A stretch of 64,000 nt of DNA. Origin: Spirosoma profusum (GTDB taxonomy: Bacteria; Bacteroidota; Bacteroidia; Cytophagales; Spirosomataceae). The stretch spans positions 518,786 through 582,785 of the forward strand of contig NZ_JACWZY010000002.1 in NCBI RefSeq assembly GCF_014699005.1. The letters are read 5' to 3'. A model generated the notes under the pieces. The model saw only the letters and a list, made by a program, of their open reading frames with translations, made no database searches and was not told where the DNA came from. Below are positions 32,782 to 41,694 of this stretch, one piece after another. How positions within the stretch are numbered: the first letter of the stretch is position 1; every line of letters begins with the position of its first letter. A program made the translations under genes and the position numbers.

Positions 32782-34095
32782 ATGCCTTCGTCCCGACGCG
32801 ATTTTCTTCAGAAATCAACCCAACTGGCGGCTGGCTTGAGCCTTGCTACGTTGCCTACTACAGCCCAGCAGCGTCTGGCAGCCGATGCCATACGTATTGG
32901 CCTGATTGGAGTGAACAACATGGGCTGGGCGGATTTGACATCAATGCTCAAAAACCCCGATGCTGTCTGCGTGGCCTTGTGTGATGTCGACAGCAACGTA
33001 TTGAACAAGCGGGCCGCTGAACTGGAGAAAAAGACGGGCAAAAAGGTTACTCTGTACAACGATTTTCGGAAGCTCATCGATGATAAATCAGTCGATGCCG
33101 TGATTGTTGGTACGCCCGACCACTGGCACTGTCTTCCAGCGGTGTATGCGTGTCAGGCGGGAAAAGATGTTTACGTTGAAAAACCCTTGGCCAATTCAAT
33201 CGAAGAATGCGACCTGATAGTAGCGGCTGCCAAACGCTATAACCGAATTATACAGGTAGGGCAGTGGCAACGTAGTGGCGAGCATTGGAAAGCGGCCCTG
33301 GCTTACGTTCAGTCTGGAAAAATCGGCCCTGTACGTACTGTAAAAACCTGGGCGTTTATGGGGTATGGCAAAGAATTTCCGCCCAAGCCCGACGTAGCAG
33401 CACCAGCAGGTGTCGATTACGATATGTGGTTAGGACCAGCACCTAACCGCCCATTCAATCCGAATCGCTTTCACGGAAGTTTCCGATATTATTGGGATTA
33501 TGCCGGCGGACTCATGACCGACTGGGGAGCGCACATGATCGACGTAGCGCTCTGGGGAATGAACGTAGCGGCTCCCCGCTCAGTGGTGGCAACGGGCGGC
33601 AAATTCGGATTTCCCGACCACGACGGCGATACACCCGACACCATGCAGGTTGTTTATGATTATGGCAAATTCTCGGTGCTGTGGGAGCAATCGTTAGGTA
33701 CGGTACGTGGCCCTTACGACCGCGACCACGGCGTGGCCTTCATCGGTAACCTCGGAACGGTTGTCATTGACCGGGGAAAATGGGAAGTTCTGCCCGAAGT
33801 GGAGCAGGGACGTTACCTGAGCCCTGCTATGCCTATCCAGAAAGCAACGGCCAACGATTTAGACGCTCACACCCGTAACTTCCTCGACTGCATCCGTTCG
33901 CGCAAGCAACCCAACTGCCCGGCAGAGGTTGGTCGGAACGTAGCATTACATTCGCATCTGGGTAACATCGCGTATCGGACTGGTCATAAATTGGTCTGGG
34001 AGGCCGAAAAAGGAATGATTGTGGATGATACGTCGGCGCAGCAACTTGCCAAAGCACATTATCGCTCGCCCTGGACATTGCCAAAAGTATCATAG
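32782..34095 (+). CDS. GFO/IDH/MocA-family oxidoreductase with Tat signal
   Basis: 437 residues. A proper twin-arginine leader (SSRRDFLQKSTQLAAGLSLA) shows folding with cofactor before export. Nucleotide-binding domain: IRIGLIGVNNMGWADLTSML, VCVALCDVD, VIVGTPDHWHCLPAVYACQA, DVYVEKPLANSIEECD. The C-terminal half includes DYDMWLGPAPNRPFNPNRFH, YYWDYAGGLMTDWGAHMIDV and GFPDHDGDTPDTMQVVYDYG. It is a paralogue of the 30551 gene product but clearly distinct. The AraA-like isomerase starts 23 bp after its stop, so the two are probably one operon. A role in C3 oxidation of glycosides fits the family; the sugar is not known. Confidence 0.9.
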   Translation: MPSSRRDFLQKSTQLAAGLSLATLPTTAQQRLAADAIRIGLIGVNNMGWADLTSMLKNPDAVCVALCDVDSNVLNKRAAELEKKTGKKVTLYNDFRKLIDDKSVDAVIVGTPDHWHCLPAVYACQAGKDVYVEKPLANSIEECDLIVAAAKRYNRIIQVGQWQRSGEHWKAALAYVQSGKIGPVRTVKTWAFMGYGKEFPPKPDVAAPAGVDYDMWLGPAPNRPFNPNRFHGSFRYYWDYAGGLMTDWGAHMIDVALWGMNVAAPRSVVATGGKFGFPDHDGDTPDTMQVVYDYGKFSVLWEQSLGTVRGPYDRDHGVAFIGNLGTVVIDRGKWEVLPEVEQGRYLSPAMPIQKATANDLDAHTRNFLDCIRSRKQPNCPAEVGRNVALHSHLGNIAYRTGHKLVWEAEKGMIVDDTSAQQLAKAHYRSPWTLPKVS

Positions 34096-34118
34096 AGAAC
34101 GTATTGACTCGCCCACAA

Positions 34119-35603
34119 ATGCAGTCTCCTATTGAGATAATACCCGAAAATATGCGTCAGATCGAACGTAGCGCCGGTATGTATGCACTTAAAGTTGGTC
34201 TGTTTGGGATAGGATTGGAAGCGTACTGGGCGCAGTTCGATGGATTACAGGCCCGCCTGGAAGGTTATCTGAGTGAGTTGGCTCAGAAAATGAAGCGGCC
34301 CGGTGTTGAGATTGTCAATATAGGCATGGTCGATACGCCCGAGAAGGCCATGCACGCCGGGCACCAGTTTCGGCAGGCCGATGTCGATTTGATTTTTCTC
34401 TACGTTACCACCTACGCCCTTTCATCGACGGTGTTGCCTGTCGTGCGCCGGGCTAAAGTACCAGTAATTGTCTTAAACCTTGCGCCTGAACCAGCTATCG
34501 ACTACGCCTGGTTCAACAAGCTGGGCGACCGAACACGCATGACGGGCGAATGGCTGGCGTATTGCTCAGCCTGCCCGGTTCCGGAAATTGCCAGTGTGTT
34601 CAAACGGTCGAATATCCCTTTTTACCAGGTTACGGGTTTGCTACGTAACGATCCGGCGGCCTGGACCGAAATCGATGATTGGATAGAAGCCGCTCGCGTG
34701 GTCAACATCATGGCCCACAATCGATTAGGCGTAATGGGAAATTACTACGGCGGTATGCTCGACATCTATTCGAACCTCACGCTACACAGTGCTACGTTCG
34801 GTGGACATATCGAGATGATTGAAGTCGACCAGCTTTCGGCCCTTCGTAAAGACGTAGCAGATGACGAAATTCAGCAACGTATCACTGAATTTCAGGCAGT
34901 TTTCGACGTACAACCCGACTGTACCCACGCCGAACTTGAACGAGCCGCTCGTACGTCGGTCGCCCTTGACCGTCTGGTGCACGAACTTCAGCTTGGTTCG
35001 CTGGCCTATTATTACAAAGGTTCAGGTAATCCCTGTAATGAAGACACCATGAGTTCGGTCATTCTGGGAAATTCGTTATTGACGGCTCGTGGTGTGCCCG
35101 TTGCGGGCGAGTATGAAGTCAAGAACGTACAGGCCATGAAAATCATGGATTCGTTTGGCGTAGGTGGCTCATTTACTGAATACTACGCTATGGATTTCCA
35201 GGACGACGTAGTGCTGATGGGGCACGATGGACCGGGGCATATTGCCATTGCAGAGGGTAAGACAAAAGTTCGTCCGCTCTACGTTTATCATGGCAAAGTA
35301 GGTAATGGGTTATCGGTTGAGATGTCGGTGAAACACGGCCCTGTTACGTTGTTGTCGGTCGTTGAAACCGTCGACGGAAAAATTCAACTGCTGATGGCAG
35401 AAGCGGAATCAGTGCCAGGACCAATTCTGGAAATCGGGAATACGAACAGTCGATACCGTTTCTCGATTGGGGCGCGTCAATTTGTGGAAAGCTGGAACAG
35501 CCACGGGCCGGCTCACCACTGCGCCATTGGCGTGGGTCATAGTGCGGCTAAAATCAGGAAGTTAGGTGCTTTGCTGAACGTGGACGTGATTCAGGTTTGC
35601 TAG
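34119..35603 (+). CDS. L-arabinose/L-fucose isomerase-like protein
   Basis: 494 residues from the ATG at 34119; a TTG at 34104 is also in frame. The sequence follows the AraA-like pattern: ALKVGLFGIGLEAYWAQFDG, DLIFLYVTTYALSSTVLPVV, VPVIVLNLAPEPAIDYAWFN, NRLGVMGNYYGGMLDIYSNL, and in the active-site half GNPCNEDTMSSVILGNSLLT, PVAGEYEVKNVQAMKIMDSF, VLMGHDGPGHIAIAEGKTKV. Those acidic residues and the His of GHDGPGH are the likely metal ligands. The family interconverts aldoses and ketoses. Bacteroidota have divergent copies beside sugar oxidoreductases, so arabinose need not be the substrate. A terminator follows. Confidence 0.82.
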   Translation: MQSPIEIIPENMRQIERSAGMYALKVGLFGIGLEAYWAQFDGLQARLEGYLSELAQKMKRPGVEIVNIGMVDTPEKAMHAGHQFRQADVDLIFLYVTTYALSSTVLPVVRRAKVPVIVLNLAPEPAIDYAWFNKLGDRTRMTGEWLAYCSACPVPEIASVFKRSNIPFYQVTGLLRNDPAAWTEIDDWIEAARVVNIMAHNRLGVMGNYYGGMLDIYSNLTLHSATFGGHIEMIEVDQLSALRKDVADDEIQQRITEFQAVFDVQPDCTHAELERAARTSVALDRLVHELQLGSLAYYYKGSGNPCNEDTMSSVILGNSLLTARGVPVAGEYEVKNVQAMKIMDSFGVGGSFTEYYAMDFQDDVVLMGHDGPGHIAIAEGKTKVRPLYVYHGKVGNGLSVEMSVKHGPVTLLSVVETVDGKIQLLMAEAESVPGPILEIGNTNSRYRFSIGARQFVESWNSHGPAHHCAIGVGHSAAKIRKLGALLNVDVIQVC

Positions 35604-35624
35604 TGCTGCTACGTTCAAAAACAC

Positions 35625-35653
35625 AAACGCCGGTTCAATTAAAACCGGCGTTT
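35625..35653. terminator. Terminator stem AAACGCCGGTT / AACCGGCGTTT
   Basis: 11-bp perfect stem, 7-nt loop, 22 bp after the isomerase stop. The flanking A/T runs are short. Confidence 0.75.
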
Positions 35654-35746
35654 AGGTAATCCCATAAGTGTTGGCTGCATAACAAAGATACAATCAAATT
35701 TTCGATTAACGTAGCAAAAACGGTTGCAAAACCACTATTTTGACGT

Positions 35747-35866
35747 TTTGTCATGTTGACCGGGCCGCCGGAGCGGGAACGAAGCATCTTTAAGTTTCTT
35801 CACTCTCAGGTTTGGATACGTTAGGATGCTTCGTTCCCGCTCCGGCGGCCCGGTCAACATGACAAA
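35747..35866. repeat. GTCATGCTGA-family palindrome, copy 5, with expanded stem
   Basis: 42-bp arms (35747-35788 and 35825-35866) are perfectly complementary. Compared with copy 3, each arm carries an extra GC-rich block (CCGGGCCGCCGGAGCGGG) at the same place, so the insertion is mirrored in both arms. Confidence 0.9.
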
Positions 35867-35892
35867 TAAAAATTATTAACTCTTTTTCTAAA

Positions 35893-36720
35893 ATGCGCCT
35901 TTTTTGCACTCTATTTTGCCTTGTACTGTTGGGCTCCGGCCATGCGTTGGCAGTAAAAGTCGATACAGTCGATACGTATAGTTCGTCCATGAAAAAGACG
36001 ATTAAAGCCGTTGTCATGACGCCCGACTCATACACAACGGGCAGCGAATTTCCGGTAGTCTACTTACTGCACGGGTACAGCGGCAACTACAGCGACTGGC
36101 CTAAAAAAGCTCCCGGTGTTGGGCGACTGGCTGATACACAACAGATTATTATTGTCTGCGCAGACGGCAACTTTGGCAGTTGGTACTTCGACAGCCCCGT
36201 CGACCCTACTTTCAAGTACGAAACCTACGTAGCAAACGAATTAGTGGCCTGGGTCGATAGTCATTACAAAACCGTCAAGAGCCGCCAAGGGCGTGCCATT
36301 ACGGGTTTAAGCATGGGCGGTCATGGGGCTTTATATCTGGCATTTCGGCATCAGGACGTATTTGGAGCAGCTGGTAGCATGAGCGGTGGTGTCGACATTC
36401 GCCCGTTTCCAAATAACTGGGATATGGCCAAACGACTCGGTACGTATGCCCAATCTCCGGAGAATTGGGAGAAAAATACGGTCATTAACCTGCTTCACTT
36501 ACTCACGCCCGGCGCCCTGGCCTTGTTCGTTGATTGCGGTACGGAAGATTTCTTCTTTAAGGTCAATAACAACCTGCACGAGAAATTGCTGGAACGTAAC
36601 ATCGCCCACGATTATACAACCCGACCGGGCGGCCATAACTGGGTCTACTGGAACACGGCTATTACGTATCAAATTCTGTTTATGCGGCAGTATTTCGACC
36701 GGGCTGCCGCTGCTAAATAA
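35893..36720 (+). CDS. Secreted alpha/beta-hydrolase esterase (esterase D / S-formylglutathione hydrolase type)
   Basis: 275 residues with a signal peptide ending GHALA. The fold is alpha/beta hydrolase: VVYLLHGYSGNYSDWP gives the oxyanion region, GLSMGGHGALYLA the nucleophile elbow with Ser140, LFVDCGTEDFFF supplies Asp219 and GGHNWVYW supplies His248, so the triad is complete. Related secreted esterases in Bacteroidota remove acetyl or feruloyl groups from plant glycans or act on simple esters. The sugar-degradation genes upstream fit this, but no domain fixes the substrate. A palindrome with a 42-bp stem lies 27 bp before the ATG. Confidence 0.88.
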   Translation: MRLFCTLFCLVLLGSGHALAVKVDTVDTYSSSMKKTIKAVVMTPDSYTTGSEFPVVYLLHGYSGNYSDWPKKAPGVGRLADTQQIIIVCADGNFGSWYFDSPVDPTFKYETYVANELVAWVDSHYKTVKSRQGRAITGLSMGGHGALYLAFRHQDVFGAAGSMSGGVDIRPFPNNWDMAKRLGTYAQSPENWEKNTVINLLHLLTPGALALFVDCGTEDFFFKVNNNLHEKLLERNIAHDYTTRPGGHNWVYWNTAITYQILFMRQYFDRAAAAK

Positions 36721-36898
36721 TGTGAGTTGTGAATAAGCTATAGCTTAACTAATTGATTGAAGTAAGCCCTATGCATCAGCAATACGTTTTCTTACTCAAA
36801 TAGAACGTAACAGCCTTCATGCAGTACAAAAAGAACCGTTTGGGTCAATCACGAGGAATAGCGAGTTTTGCCAGTATAAATTCAATTACTAACGTCTA

Positions 36899-37945
36899 GT
36901 GCGAACGATACACGATAGCCCAGAGCGCGCTAAACCGAACGATAAATGGTTTAGAATCATCGGCGTTCCTCTGTTCGTCTTACCGTTTGTGTATTACTAC
37001 GTAAACAAGTATGGGTTTAGTTGGGCTTTAGTACTGCTTACGTTTTTCTGGGGAGTGACATCAACAGTCGCAACCTGGGAACTGCTACGTTGGTGGGTAT
37101 TTCGGGCCAGAGCGCGCTACATGCAAATTGACCGAACGGGTTGGCGGGTTCTGCTCACGTTTATCGGCTACGCCCTACTGATCGCCATTCTGCAACCTAT
37201 CGAAACCTGGAGCCTTAGCCAGATTGACCCAACTGGGTTGATTGCGACACCAACACGGCAAACGTACCTGACGCACATTGCGATGGCTATTTCGTTTGCC
37301 TTCATCGTAGGTGGTATTTACGAAGTTATCTATTATCTGAAATTGTATCGACTGGCAATAACCGATGCCGAAGCCCTCAAAAAGGCGAAGATGCAAACCG
37401 AACTGGACGCGCTACGTCAGCAGGTTAACCCTCACTTTTTGTTCAATAGTCTTAACTCGCTCACTGCCCTGATTAGCGAAGATCCTCAGAAGGCTGAACT
37501 GTTCAGTGAAGAACTTAGCACGGTTTATCGGTATCTGCTACGTAGCAACGAAACGCCCCTGGTTCCGCTGGCGAGTGAGCTGGATTTTATCAACTCGTAT
37601 TACCACCTGCTGAAAACCCGCCACGGCGACGCGTTAACGCTCATTACCGCTATACAACCTGGCCTGGAAACACGCCAGCTTCCGCCACTGACGCTACAAC
37701 TGCTGATCGAAAATGCGGTGAAGCACAATATTATTTTGCCCGAGCAACCGCTCATTATTTCACTCACAACGGATGCTCAACAACAACTGATTGTCAGTAA
37801 TAATCTGCAACGGAAACTGACCCGCGCATTGAGTAATGGAGTAGGACTGAGCAACATTCTGAGCAAGTATCAGATGCTGGGCCAACCCACACCTACCATA
37901 GAAGACGACGGCCACGAGTTTCGTGTTACGTTGCCATTGGTTTAG
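36899..37945 (+). CDS. LytS-like sensor histidine kinase (His_kinase domain), no adjacent regulator
   Basis: 348 residues starting at a GTG (36899); no in-frame ATG lies between a stop and the first membrane segment. Four transmembrane segments lie at about 22-36, 42-60, 84-101 and 123-150. A short coiled link leads to the phospho-acceptor motif LRQQVNPHFLFNSLNSLTAL with His179. The ATPase part has LPPLTLQLLIENAVKH (N box) and SNGVGLSNILSKYQMLG. It lacks an extracellular sensor domain, so the signal is probably in the membrane. LytTR regulators usually sit next door, but none does here; the nearest is at 48522, paired with another kinase. Confidence 0.85.
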   Translation: MRTIHDSPERAKPNDKWFRIIGVPLFVLPFVYYYVNKYGFSWALVLLTFFWGVTSTVATWELLRWWVFRARARYMQIDRTGWRVLLTFIGYALLIAILQPIETWSLSQIDPTGLIATPTRQTYLTHIAMAISFAFIVGGIYEVIYYLKLYRLAITDAEALKKAKMQTELDALRQQVNPHFLFNSLNSLTALISEDPQKAELFSEELSTVYRYLLRSNETPLVPLASELDFINSYYHLLKTRHGDALTLITAIQPGLETRQLPPLTLQLLIENAVKHNIILPEQPLIISLTTDAQQQLIVSNNLQRKLTRALSNGVGLSNILSKYQMLGQPTPTIEDDGHEFRVTLPLV

Positions 37946-37980
37946 ATTTTCCTCTGAATAATGTCATTGCTACGTAGTGC

Positions 37981-38199
37981 TTAACTTAATGTGAACTATG
38001 AGATTCTGAGTCAATAATACGTTGGTTGGTCGAGACTGAGTTGAAATTAGCTGACGCATGGCCCTTCGACAAGCTCAGGGTGACCGCCACTTTGGAGCTA
38101 TTTAATTAGATGACTCAAGTTCCCTGTCACCCTGAGCTTGTCGAAGGGCCATGCGTCAGCTTTTTAGCCAAAGAAATATCATAGTTCGCGTTAACTTAG
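37981..38199. repeat. MITE-like element with 36-bp perfect inner arms, copy A
   Basis: Inner arms 38049-38084 and 38126-38161 are perfect complements (AGCTGACGCATGGCCCTTCG and onward). Outer imperfect terminal repeats lie at 37981 (TTAACTTAATGTGAACTATG) and its inverse near 38178-38199. The right end overlaps the stop codon of the WYL gene. It has no coding capacity. Copy B is at 44393-44536 in opposite orientation. Confidence 0.85.
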
Positions 38200-39224
38200 T
38201 CAATGTTCTCAAGTAACGTATCGTAAGCGGAAAGACTGGATTTCAATCTGGCGCGGATGGCTGCGCGGAGTCGTTCGGGAGCGAGAACAATCATGCCTTC
38301 GCCAAAGCCCAGAATTTCGCGTTCCAGTTCAAAATTATGTTGTACCTGAAGTTGTATGACTACACCTTCTGACGTCCGTTTAATCACCTGCTGTGAATGA
38401 TGAAGGGGTTTGGTCACTACGTAGGGAGCGTGGTGGTGAGTAACCAGTAATTTCACCGGTATTGTCCGCATGTTGGGGCTTACCGAAACGCCAATGACAT
38501 CGCGGTAGTACGTATCAGGATCAACCTGACTTGCTACGTAGTTGAGGTCGGGGGCGGGCGTGATACGTAACATTCTGTCCAGAGCCAGGGTCAGAATTTG
38601 TTCTTTCCCTTCGCAGACGCCGACTGCAAACCAGCGATTTTTAAATTCCTTGAGCCACCAGACATGGAACGTAAGAGTTTGAGGATTTCGCGCCGAAAAC
38701 GACTGATAATCAATGGCAAGTGGCTGCTTCTGAACAATGGCCCGATACAGATCATCCAGCAGATGAAGCCCTTTCAAATTCTCATTTTTCTCGAAATCGA
38801 TAACCGAACCCGACTTTTGTGCAGTCGAGTACACGTGATCTTCCAGCTTTTGGACAACCTCGTTCAACGTAGCAAAATGCGAGAAACCTTTGAATTGTTT
38901 TAGTACTTCAACAGCCTCGTTCATGCGTGATAAATCACCGTCCGAAAGCGGAATATTGGTGATGCTGTACGTTGGATCTTCGTAGGTATAATACTTCTTA
39001 TCGACCACGATAATGGGCGCGAAATAGCCTAGTTTATCGCTTCGCATCAATTGCAAATCGGCCTGAACGGTACGTCGACTGATGCCTTTTACCACGCCTT
39101 CGTATTCATAAAGCGCATCCGAAACTTTCTCGATTAAATCGTCAAGCGTCCATTTGCGGTACCGATTCCGTAAGCAGGCATCCAGCGTTTTGTAACGTAT
39201 CAGGGCGTTTCGATTGGCAGGCAT
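38196..39224 (-). CDS. WYL-domain transcriptional regulator
   Basis: 342 residues. An N-terminal winged helix (NALIRYKTLDACLRNRYRKW, YEGVVKGISRRTVQADLQLM) binds DNA. Residues about 170-240 are the WYL domain (QKQPLAIDYQSFSARNPQTL, FHVWWLKEFKNRWFAVGVCE), a probable nucleic-acid or nucleotide ligand sensor. A WCX C-terminal extension (TIPVKLLVTHHHAPYVVTKP and on) completes it. It is transcribed away from rtcB with 98 bp between, the classic layout for a regulator and its target. Its stop codon lies in the end of a MITE-like element. Regulation of rtcB is inferred from layout and from WYL links to DNA/RNA stress. Confidence 0.9.
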   Translation of the reverse strand: MPANRNALIRYKTLDACLRNRYRKWTLDDLIEKVSDALYEYEGVVKGISRRTVQADLQLMRSDKLGYFAPIIVVDKKYYTYEDPTYSITNIPLSDGDLSRMNEAVEVLKQFKGFSHFATLNEVVQKLEDHVYSTAQKSGSVIDFEKNENLKGLHLLDDLYRAIVQKQPLAIDYQSFSARNPQTLTFHVWWLKEFKNRWFAVGVCEGKEQILTLALDRMLRITPAPDLNYVASQVDPDTYYRDVIGVSVSPNMRTIPVKLLVTHHHAPYVVTKPLHHSQQVIKRTSEGVVIQLQVQHNFELEREILGFGEGMIVLAPERLRAAIRARLKSSLSAYDTLLENID

Positions 39225-39290
39225 AAGGTGTATTTTTAAGAAAAGTCGAAAAAATTTCTCAACTGCGCAAAAACACTGCGTAGTATGTTA

Positions 39291-39299
39291 TAACCTTTG
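39291..39299 (+). promoter_or_regulatory. Possible -7 element for rtcB
   Basis: TAACCTTTG, a TAnnTTTG element with one extra base, 23 bp before the rtcB ATG. It lies in the intergenic space shared with the divergent WYL gene. Confidence 0.4.
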
Positions 39300-39322
39300 T
39301 ACCACACAAATACAAAATCCAC

Positions 39323-40849
39323 ATGGAAACCCTTATTTCAACAGAAGACCTTTTACAACTCGCGCCCATTCCTGAGCATTTACATGATATGTTTCTGCGA
39401 GTAGCGAACGGCATGATTCAACGGGCTAATTATCCGAAAGAGAAAGTCATGGAATTGCTGGCCCAAATGTTTCAGAACCCTAAAAAAGCGGCTTTCTCCC
39501 GAAACAAAGTCACGAATCTGGCGCAGGCTATTTATACGCTGAATAAGCAGGGAATTGCCGTTCCACTTAGTGAGACGGGCAAAACATTTCTGCCAGCCGA
39601 ACCAGCTCCCTACGTACTAAACACGGACGAAAAACAGTCAGAACAAATGTTCGAGTTGCGGTCAGAAACGCTGCCCTATGCCATTTTCGGACGAGATTAT
39701 ATTGAAGAAGGCGCTCTGCAACAGATGGCAACGGCAGCAAGTCTGCCAATTTCGGTGGCGGGTGCGCTCATGCCCGATGCCCATCAGGGGTATGGCTTGC
39801 CGATTGGCGGTGTGCTGGCTACGGAGTCGAATACGGTGATTCCGTTTGCAGTTGGCGTCGATATTGCCTGCCGAATGTGCCTTTCAGTGTTCGATTTACC
39901 GCCCGCATTTATGAAACGAGAACCGCATCTGCTGAAAAAATCGCTGGTAGAGCAAACTAAATTTGGCATCGGGGGCGAAACCCGCGACAAGTTCGATGAA
40001 AGTGTCATGGATTTGCCCGAATGGCAGGCTACCAAAGTTATTCGTGACCTCAAAGACAAAGCGTATCGGCAGTTGGGAAGCTCCGGAACCGGCAACCATT
40101 TTGTGGAGTGGGGAATTGTAGATGTGTATGAACAAGACCCTCAACTGAACCTGCCACCGGGTGAGTATCTAGCCTTATTATCGCACTCGGGCTCGCGGGG
40201 ATTTGGTGGCAACGTAGCGAATTATTATTCCAAACTGGCCATGCAGAAAACCCGTCTGCCAAAGCAGGCAGCTCACCTGGCCTGGCTCGATCTGAACTCT
40301 GAAGAGGGACAGGGATATTGGATTGCCATGAACCTGGCGGGTGAGTACGCGTCGGCCAATCACCACGAAATTCATAGCAAACTGGCTAAATCCATTGGGC
40401 AAAAACCGCTGGTCATGGTTGAAAACCACCACAATTTTGCCTGGAAAGAAAAACTGGCCGATGGACGCGATGTGATTGTTCACCGAAAAGGTGCTACGCC
40501 CGCTGGCCCCGACGTACTGGGTATCATTCCGGGGTCGATGACGCAGCCGGGATTTGTAGTAAGCGGTCGCGGTAACAGCGACTCAATTAACTCGGCATCA
40601 CACGGAGCTGGTCGTCGGATGTCACGTACGCAGGCGTTCAACAACATTACGCGTTCTCAGTTGAACAAGGCGTTGCAGGAGGCTGACATCCAGTTAATTG
40701 GTGGCGATTTGGACGAAGCGCCGATGGTTTATAAAGACATCGAAACCGTAATTGGCGCTCAAAGCGATCTGGTATCGGTACTGGCGAAGTTCACGCCCAA
40801 AATCGTCCGAATGGCCGACGCCAACCGGAAAGAAGGGCGAGAGGATTAA
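39323..40849 (+). CDS. rtcB: RtcB-family RNA-splicing ligase
   Basis: 508 residues. Seen motifs: GALMPDAHQGYGLPIGGVLA, FAVGVDIACRMCLSVFDLPP (manganese-binding Asp and Cys; the usual GCG here reads ACR), GSSGTGNHFVEWG, LLSHSGSRGFGGNVANYYSK, VMVENHHNFAW, and SASHGAGRRMSR with His427 as the likely GMP-accepting residue. The N-terminal about 90 residues (SQTEDLLQL-like start to PLSETGKTFLP) are an extension seen in bacterial RtcB2-type proteins. It joins 3'-phosphate or cyclic phosphate RNA ends to 5'-hydroxyl ends using GTP. No archease or RtcA is nearby. The divergent WYL gene may control it. Confidence 0.93.
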   Translation: METLISTEDLLQLAPIPEHLHDMFLRVANGMIQRANYPKEKVMELLAQMFQNPKKAAFSRNKVTNLAQAIYTLNKQGIAVPLSETGKTFLPAEPAPYVLNTDEKQSEQMFELRSETLPYAIFGRDYIEEGALQQMATAASLPISVAGALMPDAHQGYGLPIGGVLATESNTVIPFAVGVDIACRMCLSVFDLPPAFMKREPHLLKKSLVEQTKFGIGGETRDKFDESVMDLPEWQATKVIRDLKDKAYRQLGSSGTGNHFVEWGIVDVYEQDPQLNLPPGEYLALLSHSGSRGFGGNVANYYSKLAMQKTRLPKQAAHLAWLDLNSEEGQGYWIAMNLAGEYASANHHEIHSKLAKSIGQKPLVMVENHHNFAWKEKLADGRDVIVHRKGATPAGPDVLGIIPGSMTQPGFVVSGRGNSDSINSASHGAGRRMSRTQAFNNITRSQLNKALQEADIQLIGGDLDEAPMVYKDIETVIGAQSDLVSVLAKFTPKIVRMADANRKEGRED

Positions 40850-40927
40850 GTCAATAGTCGTCAGTAAATAGTTATTAGTGTGAGCAATGATTTAATCACT
40901 AATGACTATTTACTGACGACTATTGAC
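40850..40927. repeat. Palindrome with 31-bp arms after rtcB
   Basis: Arms 40850-40880 and 40897-40927, one mismatch (a possible G-T pair). It starts at the base after the rtcB stop codon. Similar words (AATAGTCATTAG-type) occur in the sucA-sucB repeat at 62171. Confidence 0.85.
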
Positions 40928-40933
40928 CCTAAA

Positions 40934-40964
40934 AATAAAAAAGTCGCTTCCGTGAAAGCGACTT
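40934..40964 (-). terminator. Rho-independent terminator of the Hsp20 gene
   Basis: 9-bp stem AAGCGACTT / AAGTCGCTT with a 6-nt loop, followed on the minus strand by a T-rich tract (TTTTATTTTT). Confidence 0.8.
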
Positions 40965-41020
40965 AGTAATCATCTATAGGCAACAGGGCAAGCAAAGCCC
41001 CGGAAGGGAAATAAAATACG

Positions 41021-41428
41021 CTACTCAAAAAGGTTTTTAATATCAATACGTCGGTGCATCTGCTCTTCATCTTTGAAGGGCAACGTAACACGTACTTTAC
41101 CGTGTTCGTGGATGGCTTCAATCTGGTCGACGTCCACAAACGATGGAATATCCAGCACCCTCAGAAACATTGGCACAGCTAACCGTTGGCTATGACCATC
41201 TTCCTGCTGCTCGGATGTGCTGACCAGCAGCGTGTATAAAATAAGCTTGTTGCCTTCGACCAGTACATTGAAGGAACTCGCCTTTACGCCGGGGGCCACC
41301 AGGGTAATCACCAGGCGTTCCCCATCACGTTCTACGTTCATGGTAGTTTGACTCGAACCACCGTAGAGCGTGTTTAGCAGGTCAATCTGACCGCCTGTTC
41401 CCTGAAACACATTTTCTATCGCTTTCAT
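41021..41428 (-). CDS. Hsp20/alpha-crystallin small heat shock protein
   Basis: 135 residues. An alpha-crystallin domain fills about residues 30-125: SQTTMNVERDGERLVITLVA, GVKASSFNVLVEGNKLILYT, VPMFLRVLDIPSFVDVDQIE, AIHEHGKVRVTLPFKDEE. It is a divergent member: the usual A-x-x-x-n-GvL motif reads AIHEHGKVRVTLPF. It holds unfolded proteins under stress. It is monocistronic, with a good terminator at 40934, and convergent with rtcB. Confidence 0.85.
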   Translation of the reverse strand: MKAIENVFQGTGGQIDLLNTLYGGSSQTTMNVERDGERLVITLVAPGVKASSFNVLVEGNKLILYTLLVSTSEQQEDGHSQRLAVPMFLRVLDIPSFVDVDQIEAIHEHGKVRVTLPFKDEEQMHRRIDIKNLFE

Positions 41429-41694
41429 AGTGGAGTGCTATTTACTGTTCAATAACTAATCTTTAGACAAACCTCGTGCCTAAAGGATTAATCGGAATTT
41501 TTACGCCAGCCTGTCAGGAAAAAAGTAGTCTAAAAATGGTCGATAATGCCGTTTTGGCACGGTTAGCGATGATTTCGGCTTTTTTGACGTATACGCGTTC
41601 CAATACCTGACTGTTGCATTTTTGGGGCTGACTGTGGTTGTCTTTCCACACTGCTCTCCATACGAATACACACGTAAAGCTGGTTTTCCTGCCT

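Noticed and set aside
38049..38161. MITE-like element as a possible structured noncoding RNA or riboswitch
   Set aside because: The second copy is inverted relative to neighbouring genes and there is no gene-leader context, so a mobile repeat is the simpler reading.
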